Source: Bacteroidetes bacterium SW_11_45_7
GTDB taxonomy: Bacteria > Bacteroidota > Bacteroidia > Chitinophagales > SW-11-45-7
Assembly (NCBI GenBank): GCA_003022985.1
Contig: PXTV01000176.1
Coordinates: 1-6,092 of the forward strand
Direction of reading: 5' to 3'
Length of the DNA: 6,092 nucleotides
Shown here: positions 1-5,988 of the stretch, piece by piece
Layout: the number at the start of each line of letters is the position of its first letter
Numbering within the stretch: the stretch's first letter is position 1
The notes under the pieces: model-generated
Seen by the model: the letters and a program-made list of their open reading frames with translations, nothing else
Database searches by the model: none
Told to the model about the DNA's origin: nothing
Program-made: the position numbers and the translations under genes

Positions 1-1168
1 CAAACACCGCACCCTACGCATGAAGCACGTACGATGCTTTGCCCGCGCTGTGCATACCAACGCACATCGATGCCCATTTCGCAATACGTTGAACAGTTAC
101 CGCAGGAGATGCACTGGCCGCCATTGGTTGTGATGCGAAAGCGTGAGAAGAACTTCTGCTGAAGACCCAGAATAGCGGCCATAGGGCATCCGAAACGGCA
201 CCAAACGCGCGAGCCGAGGAGGGGATAGAAACCAACGCCCACAACACCCGAAAACACTGCACCAATATAGAACCCGTACCATTGGGAGAAGCTTTGGGAA
301 AAGCCACCGAGTAGAGCGCCTTCTGTATAGGAATTGGCCCAAAGCATCATGGTCAAAACAGTGATGATAAGAAGAACGCCATGAACCATCCACCGCTCGA
401 TGCGCCAGGCTTTTAACGATTTATCGGATAAATGGCGGAACGGATCGCCAGCCGTTTCAGCTAATCCTCCGCAACCGCAGACCCAGGAGCAGTACCAGCG
501 CTTGCCGTAAAAGTAAGTGAGAACAGGTGTGCCAATAAATGTTAACATAGCACCCCAAAAGATCATAAAAATGCCTAACCCCCCACCACCGGAAGTAATT
601 TGGTCAATTTTTGACGGGAACAGGTAAGTGTATTCCAAAGGCCAGAAGTAATGGAAATAAAACTCCGGCTGGTTGAACATGTAGAGCAGGTTTGGAATGA
701 TGAAAGCAAATGCCGTTTGAAAAAACATCACAGAAATGGTGCGAATCACCTGGTAGGTACTGTGCCTGTTTTTAGCAATATAGCGCAGCCCCATCACGAG
801 AATAGCAGCTGTATAAAATGTGCCATACACGAACCATTGATTTGCATTTTCACCTCTGATAATCCGGCTAAAAGGATCCATCATACGCATCAGCCCTTCC
901 AGCATGCCGGGGAACCAGTAAATCAATACATAGAAACCTGTAAATACAATGCCGAGTATCCAGCCAATGGCACCTCGGTTCCGGACCCCCCAGAACATGT
1001 TGTGCTTATTATCGATGCCTGGCGGGCGCTTCATGTGGCTGTGCCAGAAATAAATGCTCGGATTAAGCCTAATAGCCCAATGCCGGTTAACACAAGACCG
1101 GTCTTTTCCGTATTATCCAATTCGTGACCTTTTGCGCTAAATGAAAGGTCTGTATCTTGTTGTGCCAT
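1..1168 (-). CDS. NapH/CcoG-like membrane 4Fe-4S ferredoxin protein, frameshifted near its start and cut by the window edge
   Basis: Probable inner-membrane iron-sulfur protein passing electrons between a soluble reductase and a membrane or periplasmic partner. The main frame (1034 down to 1, 344 codons, still open) has several hydrophobic membrane segments. It also has the cysteine loops YCSWVCGCG (residues 181-189) and WCRFGCP (278-284), a CxxCxxCxxxC cluster (C308, C311, C314, C318) and the start of a second cluster (CVGCGV, 339-344). These are hallmarks of the NapH/NosR/CcoG polyferredoxin group. The natural start is probably ATG at 1168, in another frame: that 45-residue frame has a hydrophobic LTGIGLLGLI segment and ends at TGA 1031-1033. 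The downstream frame is already protein-like before its own ATG (1034), reading SIYFWHSH into MKRPPGID. One missing base near 1055-1070 therefore separates the two parts. Alternatively ATG 1034, overlapping the TGA as ATGA, could be used by coupled translation. The gene follows the oxidoreductase gene after 130 bases. The family is clear; the exact partner is not. Confidence 0.88.
1031..1168 (-). other. N-terminal piece of the Fe-S protein, out of frame with the rest
   Basis: A 45-codon frame starts at ATG 1168 and stops at TGA 1031-1033. It has a polar leader (MAQQDTDLSFSAKGHELDN) and then a membrane-like stretch. The downstream frame has no ATG, GTG or TTG between its preceding TAA and the ATG at 1034. 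The protein-like residues PSIYFWHSH just before that ATG therefore cannot be translated unless one base is restored. I see no classical slippery heptamer at the junction, so a deletion or sequence error is likelier than programmed frameshifting. Confidence 0.75.
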
Positions 1169-1298
1169 AAGGATCGATTAGCAATTACCAATAAATGAGT
1201 TGACGGTCATTAGCCGTTAGCTATTAGCTACCGCTGTTTCATGACCTGATTTCTGTATCCCCTCACAACTCATTAATGCATCAACACCGATTGTCTGT
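1169..1298. other. Intergenic spacer with three spaced TTAGC repeats
   Basis: This 130-base gap lies between the oxidoreductase gene and the Fe-S gene, which share the minus strand. It contains TTAGC at 1210-1214, 1217-1221 and 1224-1228, that is, three copies at an exact 7-base period (GCTAA on the gene strand). A further TAGCAATTA stretch lies closer to the Fe-S start. No rho-independent terminator is evident, so co-transcription remains plausible. The gap is long enough to hold its own promoter or a dispersed short repeat. Confidence 0.45.
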
Positions 1299-2630
1299 TT
1301 ACCCAAAGATTTTCTGCCATAGTTTGCGCTTGGGTTTTAGCTCGATTTCTTGTCCCGGATTTTGCTCGTTGAATTGCCGCACTAGATCGTGCTCATAACT
1401 ATTCCGGAATTCGGGGTCGAAATTGGCCGCCTTGATATTCTGCAACACCTCACGAATATGGGCCCCCTCTTTCAGCCATTTGTCGCACACATGGTGGCGA
1501 TAACGGACGCCCAAAAGATCAAAGCCAATCACTTGACCTGTTTCCTCATCATAATCGATCCTGATGAGTTTATCCCTTTCCTTGTCCTGGGTTAGTAATG
1601 ACTTCACACCTTCCTTGGGCGTATTCGTAATTGTGCCATATACCTGGTATTCAATATCCAGGAACTTGGCGGAATTGAACCAAACACCCGGATTGTATTC
1701 AACCGGATCATCCACCAGGTTGTGCGCTAATGTTTCCCCTTGTATGCGCCCCGTGTACCAAACCTGCTCAACGGGCGGCCTGCCGGGGAGCGGGTCGCGA
1801 AATTGGGCACAATCGCCCGCTGCATAAATATCCGGTTGGCTGGTTTGGAAATGGCGGTCGATCATAATGCCTTTTTGGGTCTCCACGCCAGCTTTTTCGG
1901 CTAAATACAAGTCGGGGTGAACCCCTACAGCTAAGCCAATCCATTGACAAGGCACTTCATCACCGTCTGTGGTTTTGACTGCGCGGGCACGTTTGTTCTC
2001 ATCGCCAAGAATCTCCGTAATCTCCGTTTGAAGGCGTAACGCAATCCCGTGCTCGCGGATCTTATCAGCAACCATCTCGCCCTCTTCTTGCGGGAACACG
2101 TTGCCCCAGTAAACCTCTTCCCGAACGATCATGGTTATAGGAATATCGCGGGAGTGGAGCATTTCAGCCAGCTCAATGCCAATCAACCCCCCTCCAACAA
2201 TCACTGCCCTGTTGATTTCTTTCGTTGTTTGCTCCATCAATTGGAGGTCCTGGAGACTGTAAAAGCCCTGTACGCCATGCAAATCCTGGCCCGGCCATCC
2301 CAACTTGTTCGATTTGGAGCCGGTGGCCAGCACCAGCTTATCGTAATGGATTTTTTTGTCATTGTCCAGCCACACGTATTTCCCATTGGCATCCACGTCC
2401 CGGACAAAGGCCCGCACAAGGTTGATGCGGTTTTTCTCCCAAAACCAATCTTCATAGGGTTTGGTGTTTTCATAGGTCAAATCCCCCATGTAGATATACA
2501 TAAGGGCAGTCCGTGCATAGAAGTAATCCGTTTCGGATGAGATGACCGTTATCTTATGATCGCTCATCTTGCGCACAAAACGGGCGCAAGTGATGCCGGC
2601 TATGCCGTTCCCTACGATGACTATATGCAT
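1299..2630 (-). CDS. FAD/NAD(P)-dependent oxidoreductase (pyridine nucleotide-disulphide oxidoreductase fold)
   Basis: Complete 443-residue cytoplasmic flavoprotein that should oxidise NADH or NADPH and hand electrons to a partner such as a ferredoxin. Domains in order: FAD-binding Rossmann motif GNGIAG (7-12) right after the start; ATGS (102-105), the usual strand joining FAD and NAD domains; NAD(P)-binding GGGLIG (146-151); and the second FAD motif IYAAGDC (268-274). A C-terminal region of about 150 residues follows. I see no redox-active CxxxxC disulphide after the first motif, so it is closer to ferredoxin, rubredoxin or nitrite-reductase-type reductases than to disulphide reductases. ATG 2630 is chosen because the first beta strand (HIVIVGNG) begins immediately. 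No Shine-Dalgarno sequence is visible. It lies just upstream of the membrane Fe-S gene on the same strand, so the natural inference is reductase plus membrane electron carrier. The electron acceptor cannot be read from sequence. Confidence 0.93.
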   Translation of the reverse strand: MHIVIVGNGIAGITCARFVRKMSDHKITVISSETDYFYARTALMYIYMGDLTYENTKPYEDWFWEKNRINLVRAFVRDVDANGKYVWLDNDKKIHYDKLVLATGSKSNKLGWPGQDLHGVQGFYSLQDLQLMEQTTKEINRAVIVGGGLIGIELAEMLHSRDIPITMIVREEVYWGNVFPQEEGEMVADKIREHGIALRLQTEITEILGDENKRARAVKTTDGDEVPCQWIGLAVGVHPDLYLAEKAGVETQKGIMIDRHFQTSQPDIYAAGDCAQFRDPLPGRPPVEQVWYTGRIQGETLAHNLVDDPVEYNPGVWFNSAKFLDIEYQVYGTITNTPKEGVKSLLTQDKERDKLIRIDYDEETGQVIGFDLLGVRYRHHVCDKWLKEGAHIREVLQNIKAANFDPEFRNSYEHDLVRQFNEQNPGQEIELKPKRKLWQKIFG

Positions 2631-2869
2631 GCGAATCCCGTTTTGTTCAAAATAGCGCTGTTTTCAGTTCTATATCTGTCCTTTAGCAGACAATTCACGA
2701 TCAATTTAGGAATCTCATTTGGAAACTAAAGAGGAAAAGAGGGGATTTTGATTCAATTGTTAAAGAGTTGTGACATTTTAGGAATTTGCATGCAACGTTG
2801 ATTGCGTTACTTTACAAAGTCTTGACGGTACAAAAGTTGTAAATTCAATGCGAGCAATTTAAAAGCTGT
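2631..2869. promoter_or_regulatory. Divergent intergenic region with a possible operator
   Basis: This 239-base space separates the minus-strand oxidoreductase and the plus-strand DUF547 gene, so it should carry promoters for both. It contains an inverted repeat TTTACAA (2811-2817) and TTGTAAA (2837-2843), separated by 19 bases. One mismatch outside each arm, the flanks continue to pair. The repeat lies about 30-60 bases upstream of the DUF547 start, in a plausible operator position. A single TTGTGAC (2768-2774) resembles half of a CRP/FNR site, but no second half is present. I could not assign a convincing -33/-7 or -35/-10 pair. Confidence 0.4.
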
Positions 2870-3610
2870 ATGATGCGTATCAAGTTAGTATTATTCCTAT
2901 CTATCCTATGCGGAAGTTTGTTTTCATCGGTTGCTCAGGAGAACGGATTAGAGGCTTGGTTTCAGAAAACGGATCAGTTCCTGAAAAAGTATGTTGATGA
3001 TGGGCTTATCCGCTATCGTGCTATCAGTGAGAATCCTTCCGAGCTCATGCAGCTTACACACGCCATTGAAAATGTTGACTTATCTAAAAAAGATGTGGCA
3101 ACGCGCAAGGCCTTTTGGATCAATGCCTACAATCTGACTGTGATAGATGCTGTCATGACGAATTATCCGGTCTCTTCACCCCTGGATATAGATGGGTTTT
3201 TCGCTGAGGAAAAACACAAGATGGCGGGGGAATGGGTGACACTGGATGAGATTGAAAAAAAGAAGTTGGTGGATGAGCTAAACGAAGAGCGCGTTCACTT
3301 TGTACTGGTCTGTGCGGCTAAAGGTTGCCCACCCATCATGAAAGGGGCCTACATGCCTGAGAAGATCGATCAACAACTCGAGGAACAAACAAGAGCAGCC
3401 CTGAATAATCCTGATTTTATTCGTGTTGATCATAATAAAGAGAAAGTCGCACTTTCTAAAATTTTTCAATGGTACAAAAAAGATTTTACACAGGAAGCAA
3501 ATTCCTTGCGTGATTATGTGAGTAGTTACCGTAACGAAAGCCCACTCCCTTCTAATTATCGGATTACCTACTACGAATACGATTGGTCGCTGAATGCAAA
3601 AAAAAAGTAG
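2870..3610 (+). CDS. Exported DUF547 domain protein
   Basis: Intact 246-residue protein of unknown function. A signal peptide is evident: MMRIK, then a hydrophobic core (LVLFLSILCGSLFSS), with likely cleavage after VA at about residue 22, so it should be periplasmic or surface exposed. Family signatures are FWINAYN (82-88), VLVCAAKGCPP (145-155), LSKIFQWYKKDF (195-206) and YEYDWSLN near the C-terminus (235-242). Length and order fit the family, which is structurally related to papain/transglutaminase-like folds but has no established reaction that I can assign here. ATG 2870 and 2873 are adjacent and either could be the start; no Shine-Dalgarno is visible. The gene ends in a run of nine A residues followed by TAG, directly against the remains of an outer-membrane protein gene. 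It is divergent from the oxidoreductase. Confidence 0.92.
   Translation: MMRIKLVLFLSILCGSLFSSVAQENGLEAWFQKTDQFLKKYVDDGLIRYRAISENPSELMQLTHAIENVDLSKKDVATRKAFWINAYNLTVIDAVMTNYPVSSPLDIDGFFAEEKHKMAGEWVTLDEIEKKKLVDELNEERVHFVLVCAAKGCPPIMKGAYMPEKIDQQLEEQTRAALNNPDFIRVDHNKEKVALSKIFQWYKKDFTQEANSLRDYVSSYRNESPLPSNYRITYYEYDWSLNAKKK
3598..3606 (+). repeat. Run of nine A at the DUF547 stop codon
   Basis: The last codons of the DUF547 gene are GCA AAA AAA AAG TAG, a nine-A homopolymer. Adding one A would bypass the TAG and continue in frame into the next coding remnant (VGDQTDIPPWPG and onward). Such runs are prone to replication or transcription slippage and to sequencing error, so both the stop and the fusion should be treated with care. 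Confidence 0.6.
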
Positions 3611-4382
3611 GTGACCAAACGGATATTCCCCCATGGCCGGGGACAGAAGAAGCACGCCCGAGTAGTCAGTCCAACAGCTCTCTTGACCAATCCTTCCTGA
3701 AAACCTATACGCCTTCTGCCCTCTTGCAAAAGGGCGAGTGGCAGATTAAACTCTTCAGCAACATATTGGTGCCGACCTGTTTTTTCAGGGAGTTAAAATA
3801 GGTGATACAGACGATAGCCCTCTGCAAATGTTCAATTTTCGGGAAGATACGTTAACAAGACGAGCTTTTACGCATGCCGGCCCCAGGATCAAGCTCTCGC
3901 CATTTCCACGAAAAGCAGAGGGTTTCTCCATTCAAAGCTCCCTCATGATACCTATTGTTAAGGATCTCGACAACAGCGAAGGCAATGGGCGCCCCTTTCT
4001 GGATTACGACAGCCACGTTTGGTTAACGCAGCTCTTTTACGATCTGCCGATCAACGATTGGCTCCAGTTGTTTTTTGAAAGCGATGTGTATCTATACGTT
4101 CAGCGCGATTTTTCATCCGGTGACGGCACATTTGTGGAAAATCCCTACAGCGCCTTTGCCAACTTCTACCCTACCGATCGATGGACAGTATATACAAATG
4201 CACAGTTCACACCCACTTATGGGGGCCAGCCATTTTCTTCATATTTTGTACAAACCGGCATTGGTATGAAGTACCAGATCATTGAGGGATTTGAGGCCGA
4301 AATCCTTTATACAAACTTCGTCCACGGTTTTAATGCCGGTGCCGGGCAAACGTTTAATGTGGGAGTGAGGGTTGTGAGATAG
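3607..4382 (+). pseudogene. Broken outer-membrane beta-barrel (transporter-like) gene
   Basis: Two frames together resemble a Bacteroidota outer-membrane 'transporter' protein. The first, up to TAG 3799-3801, reads EEARPSSQSNSSLDQSF, then TYTPSALLQKGEWQIKLFSN. The second, open from 3750 to the stop at 4380-4382, reads GADLFFQGVKIGDTDD and continues with aromatic-rich beta-strand-like sequence (FYPTDRWTVYTNAQF, SSYFVQTGIGMKYQI) to a barrel-type end, GQTFNVGVRVVR. The frame change falls at about 3762-3768 and needs one base, or one plus a multiple of three, restored. From memory of relatives, a segment of some tens of residues normally lies between these parts, so an internal deletion is likely. 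The 5' end is also missing: the first frame has no ATG and no signal peptide, and begins against the DUF547 stop. An ATG at 3828 could start a fragment of 184 residues, but it would not be exported. Function is presumably lost. Confidence 0.75.
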
Positions 4383-4486
4383 GATTTATCTAAATAATGA
4401 ATCCATTAGTTAATTTAATTTTTTATTGATTATTACATTACATTTATAATAAGATCTTGATTTGGAAAAAATCTAATTCAAATATT
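4383..4486 (+). promoter_or_regulatory. AT-rich leader with a TATAAT box
   Basis: This 104-base spacer marks the entry into AT-rich DNA. TATAAT at 4445-4450 is a perfect sigma-70-type -10 box; 17 bases upstream lies TTTATT (4422-4427), a poor -35. A transcript would start near 4457 and give a leader of about 30 bases to ATG 4487. Such boxes arise easily by chance in AT-rich sequence, and Bacteroidota mostly use another consensus, so this is weak. Confidence 0.3.
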
Positions 4487-5134
4487 ATGGAAATATCTTC
4501 ATTGACAATCAAGCTTATTTTCATCTTAATACCAGGTGCAATTAGCACATTGATCTTTGAAAAACTAACCATAAGACATAATAGATTAACACCATTCAAA
4601 TTTATTATTCATTCGATAATATTTGGGGCGTTTTCTTATGTTATTTTACAGCTCATTTTTAATCTAATTGAGGTTCTATCATCTATTAACAATGGTAATG
4701 CTAATTTTATGGTGCTAGAAACATTTGATAAAATTAGTGCTACGAAAAAAATTCCTTACACAGAGGTTATATGGGCAAGTTTAATTTCTGTTATTCAAGG
4801 AGCTGTCATCACAAAACTCGATCATTATAAGACTATTAACAAATTAGCTAATAAGCTGAGTATCTCAAACAAATATGGAGACGAAAACTTATTTTCTTAT
4901 TTTAATAATTCACCATACACAAGTTGGGTATATATAAGAGATATAAGCAATGGACTAACCTATTTTGGTTGGGTGGAGGCTTTTTCAGAAACTCATCAAT
5001 TTAAATAAATTGTGCTTAGTGATGTAACTGTTTACAACTATCCAGATAGTCAACTTCTTTATGAACTTAACAAAATATACTTATGTTTTCCAAGTGATGA
5101 TATTAGAATAGAACACGCCAAAATCAATTCATAA
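4487..5134 (+). pseudogene. Small membrane protein resembling DUF6338, interrupted by an in-frame TAA
   Basis: From ATG 4487 the frame reads 173 residues to TAA 5006-5008, then continues in the same frame for 41 more sense codons to TAA 5132-5134; restored, it is 215 residues. The N-terminal half has hydrophobic segments at about 6-24, 37-62 and 93-109, so it is an inner-membrane protein. The C-terminal half is soluble, with SWVYIRDISNGLTYFGWVEAF (146-166, split here by position only) and, after the stop, IVLSDVTVYNYP. This layout reminds me of DUF6338, whose function is unknown; the assignment is from memory. TAA could derive from GAA by one substitution. Two facts favour the longer gene: the tail looks like protein, and the next gene starts one base after its end. 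A TTG at 4457 would add ten residues, but ATG 4487 starts directly at the membrane segment. A 173-residue product may still be made. Codon use is far more AT-rich than in the genes on either side. Confidence 0.7.
5006..5008 (+). other. Premature in-frame TAA codon
   Basis: The codons around it read CAT CAA TTT AAA TAA ATT GTG CTT AGT. The frame is unchanged on both sides, unlike the other lesions in this window, so this is a substitution-type nonsense codon and not an indel. Confidence 0.75.
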
Positions 5135-5135
5135 A

Positions 5136-5270
5136 ATGGGAGAAAAAGGGAACAACAAATCAAAGCCACTTAAGGAAGGCAAATTGAAAAATAATCAGAC
5201 TAAGCCAAAGCCAGAGATTAAGAAAGAGAACGTATCGAAACCTCCACCTGCTAAACCAAAAAAGGAATAA
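5136..5270 (+). CDS. Small Lys/Pro-rich protein of 44 residues
   Basis: ATG 5136 to TAA 5268-5270. The product is strongly basic and low in complexity: it starts MGEKGNNKSK and ends PPPAKPKKE, with many Lys, Pro and Asn and no hydrophobic segment. It is therefore probably soluble and disordered. The start lies one base after the restored stop of the preceding membrane-protein gene, typical of a coupled pair in one transcript. No function can be assigned; binding to nucleic acid or to the membrane partner would fit the charge but is only a guess. It shares the AT-rich composition of its neighbour, suggesting the two arrived together. No Shine-Dalgarno is visible. Confidence 0.62.
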   Translation: MGEKGNNKSKPLKEGKLKNNQTKPKPEIKKENVSKPPPAKPKKE

Positions 5271-5294
5271 CTTATAACAATTTATTATGCCTGC

Positions 5295-5344
5295 AGGTGT
5301 ACTTAGTTAACGGCAAAGCCACAAGTTTTGATGTGGATACACCT
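5295..5344. repeat. Nested inverted repeat (possible hairpin)
   Basis: The outer arms AGGTGTA (5295-5301) and TACACCT (5338-5344) are perfect 7-base complements. Inside them, CCACA (5319-5323) and TGTGG (5332-5336) form a 5-base stem with an 8-base loop. The two stems are joined by 17 bases on the left and one base on the right. There is no U-tract on either side, so it is not a standard terminator. It could be a folded mobile-element end or just a transcript-end structure. Confidence 0.4.
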
Positions 5345-5345
5345 C

Positions 5346-5549
5346 TCATTTGTTCATTAGTTGACCAATGGCGTCCAAAAACTGATTGGCAACATCATCT
5401 ATGAGCTTGTCTAACTGTTTGGCGGCTTTTTCGTTAATAGCCCAACACTCATTTTGCTTATGTGTGTACGATGTGCGTGAGCAACTCACTCCTTCACCAA
5501 CTTCCGCTCCACAACACCCTCTGCCGTTTGCAGCTTGGGGAAGTAGCAC
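5346..5549 (-). CDS. Doubtful 67-residue ORF with an amphipathic helix
   Basis: The C-terminal half (NEKAAKQLDKLIDDVANQFL and the following LDAIGQLMNK) has the hydrophobic spacing and charge pattern of a real amphipathic helix. The N-terminal half is rich in Cys and Gly and looks untypical. It may be a remnant of a longer gene, since upstream in another frame is a different protein-like fragment. No family is recognised, and it could be chance. Confidence 0.22.
   Translation of the reverse strand: MLLPQAANGRGCCGAEVGEGVSCSRTSYTHKQNECWAINEKAAKQLDKLIDDVANQFLDAIGQLMNK
5486..5548 (-). pseudogene. Possible remnant of a type IX secretion C-terminal sorting domain
   Basis: Minus-frame codons read CYFPKLQTAEGVVERKLVKE and then TGA. 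The pattern YF-x-K-L-x-T-x-x-G-V-x-x-x-K-L-V resembles the last strands of type A sorting domains, which commonly end this way in Bacteroidota. Only about 20 residues are present, and a TAA lies a few codons upstream, so at most it is a fossil end of a secreted-protein gene. Chance resemblance is possible. Confidence 0.3.
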
Positions 5550-5587
5550 TGGCGAAAAATAGAGATATATTAAATAGCATTAACAAG

Positions 5588-5988
5588 CTAATTTGAATCC
5601 TTCTGCATCTCGTTTTCAATAGCACTGATCATTTCTTCTACCGGCTCAAATAAGGGCTTTACATCATCAGGGCCGTATTCTACAAGATTTTCATAATCCC
5701 CTTTTTGGCACAAGTCGAAAAGTTGAGCAAACAGCTTGCCATGCTTTTGTCAAGCTTCCCGGTTCTGACAAAATACCAAGAGAGCTGGCTTTTCACTGCC
5801 GAATGCGATTTGGTTTTGATGTTGTTCACAACAAGAAGGGCGTTGACTGCATAAAATGCCGCATAATACAATCGATTGAGAGCTGAATTCCAATAGCCAT
5901 GATCCGCTAAAACCCTGGCAGCGTCAAGGGTTTTTTGAGCTGAAGCAATTCGGTACTTTGCATATTCTTTTCGCTCTTCAAACGTCAT
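5588..5988 (-). pseudogene. HEPN-domain protein (MNT/HEPN pair), split by a one-base frameshift
   Basis: HEPN proteins paired with minimal nucleotidyltransferases are mostly toxin or RNase-like components controlled by the MNT partner. ATG 5988 opens MTFEERKEYAKYRIASAQ, then helices typical of the COG1895-type HEPN family: ARVLADHGYWNSALNRLYYA (24-43), AFYAVNALLV and the SHSAVKSQ region. After KLDKS (78-82) the frame runs out of register and ends at TAG 5680-5682. Restoring one base near 5741-5742 gives GKLFAQLFDL, then QKGDYENLVEYGPDD, through to TAG 5588-5590. The restored length is 133 residues, normal for the family; the present 401 bases are exactly one short. I do not see a catalytic RxxxxH motif in the expected place, so ribonuclease activity is uncertain. 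Start ATG overlaps the upstream TGA by four bases. Truncated at about 82 genuine residues, it is unlikely to fold. Confidence 0.87.

Larger units (their letters stand above)
5271..5587. other. 317-base stretch without a convincing gene, between convergent units
   Basis: This lies between the plus-strand small gene and the minus-strand HEPN gene. It holds a nested inverted repeat (5295-5344), a minus-strand ORF with an amphipathic C-terminal half (5346-5549) and, in another minus frame, a short sorting-tail-like end (5486-5548). Composition returns to moderate G+C on the right side. It reads as a patchwork of remnants rather than as one gene. Confidence 0.5.

Noticed and set aside
97..393. Minus-strand ORF of 98 residues
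   Set aside because: It is an alternate frame of the Fe-S gene; the frame with the cysteine clusters runs through the same bases.
1045..1075. Programmed -1 frameshift site
   Set aside because: No X XXY YYZ slippery heptamer or obvious downstream structure is visible, so a base loss explains it more simply.
651..1127. Plus-strand ORF of 158 residues
   Set aside because: It lies opposite the Fe-S protein gene, whose cysteine motifs and membrane segments are clear; its own sequence shows no domain pattern.
2049..2540. Plus-strand ORF of 163 residues
   Set aside because: It is antisense to the oxidoreductase coding sequence, which has all expected motifs in this span.
2768..2774. CRP/FNR binding site
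   Set aside because: Only one half-site, TTGTGAC, is present; the matching half is absent at the required spacing.
3278..3655. Minus-strand ORF of 125 residues
   Set aside because: It is antisense to the DUF547 gene and has no recognisable features.
4372..4395. Terminator after the outer-membrane remnant
   Set aside because: AGATA and TATCT can pair over only five bases and no T-run follows directly.
5271..5355. Integron attC site around the nested inverted repeat
   Set aside because: The GTTAAC and TTATAAC stretches do not satisfy the GTTRRRY/RYYYAAC pairing at the correct ends.
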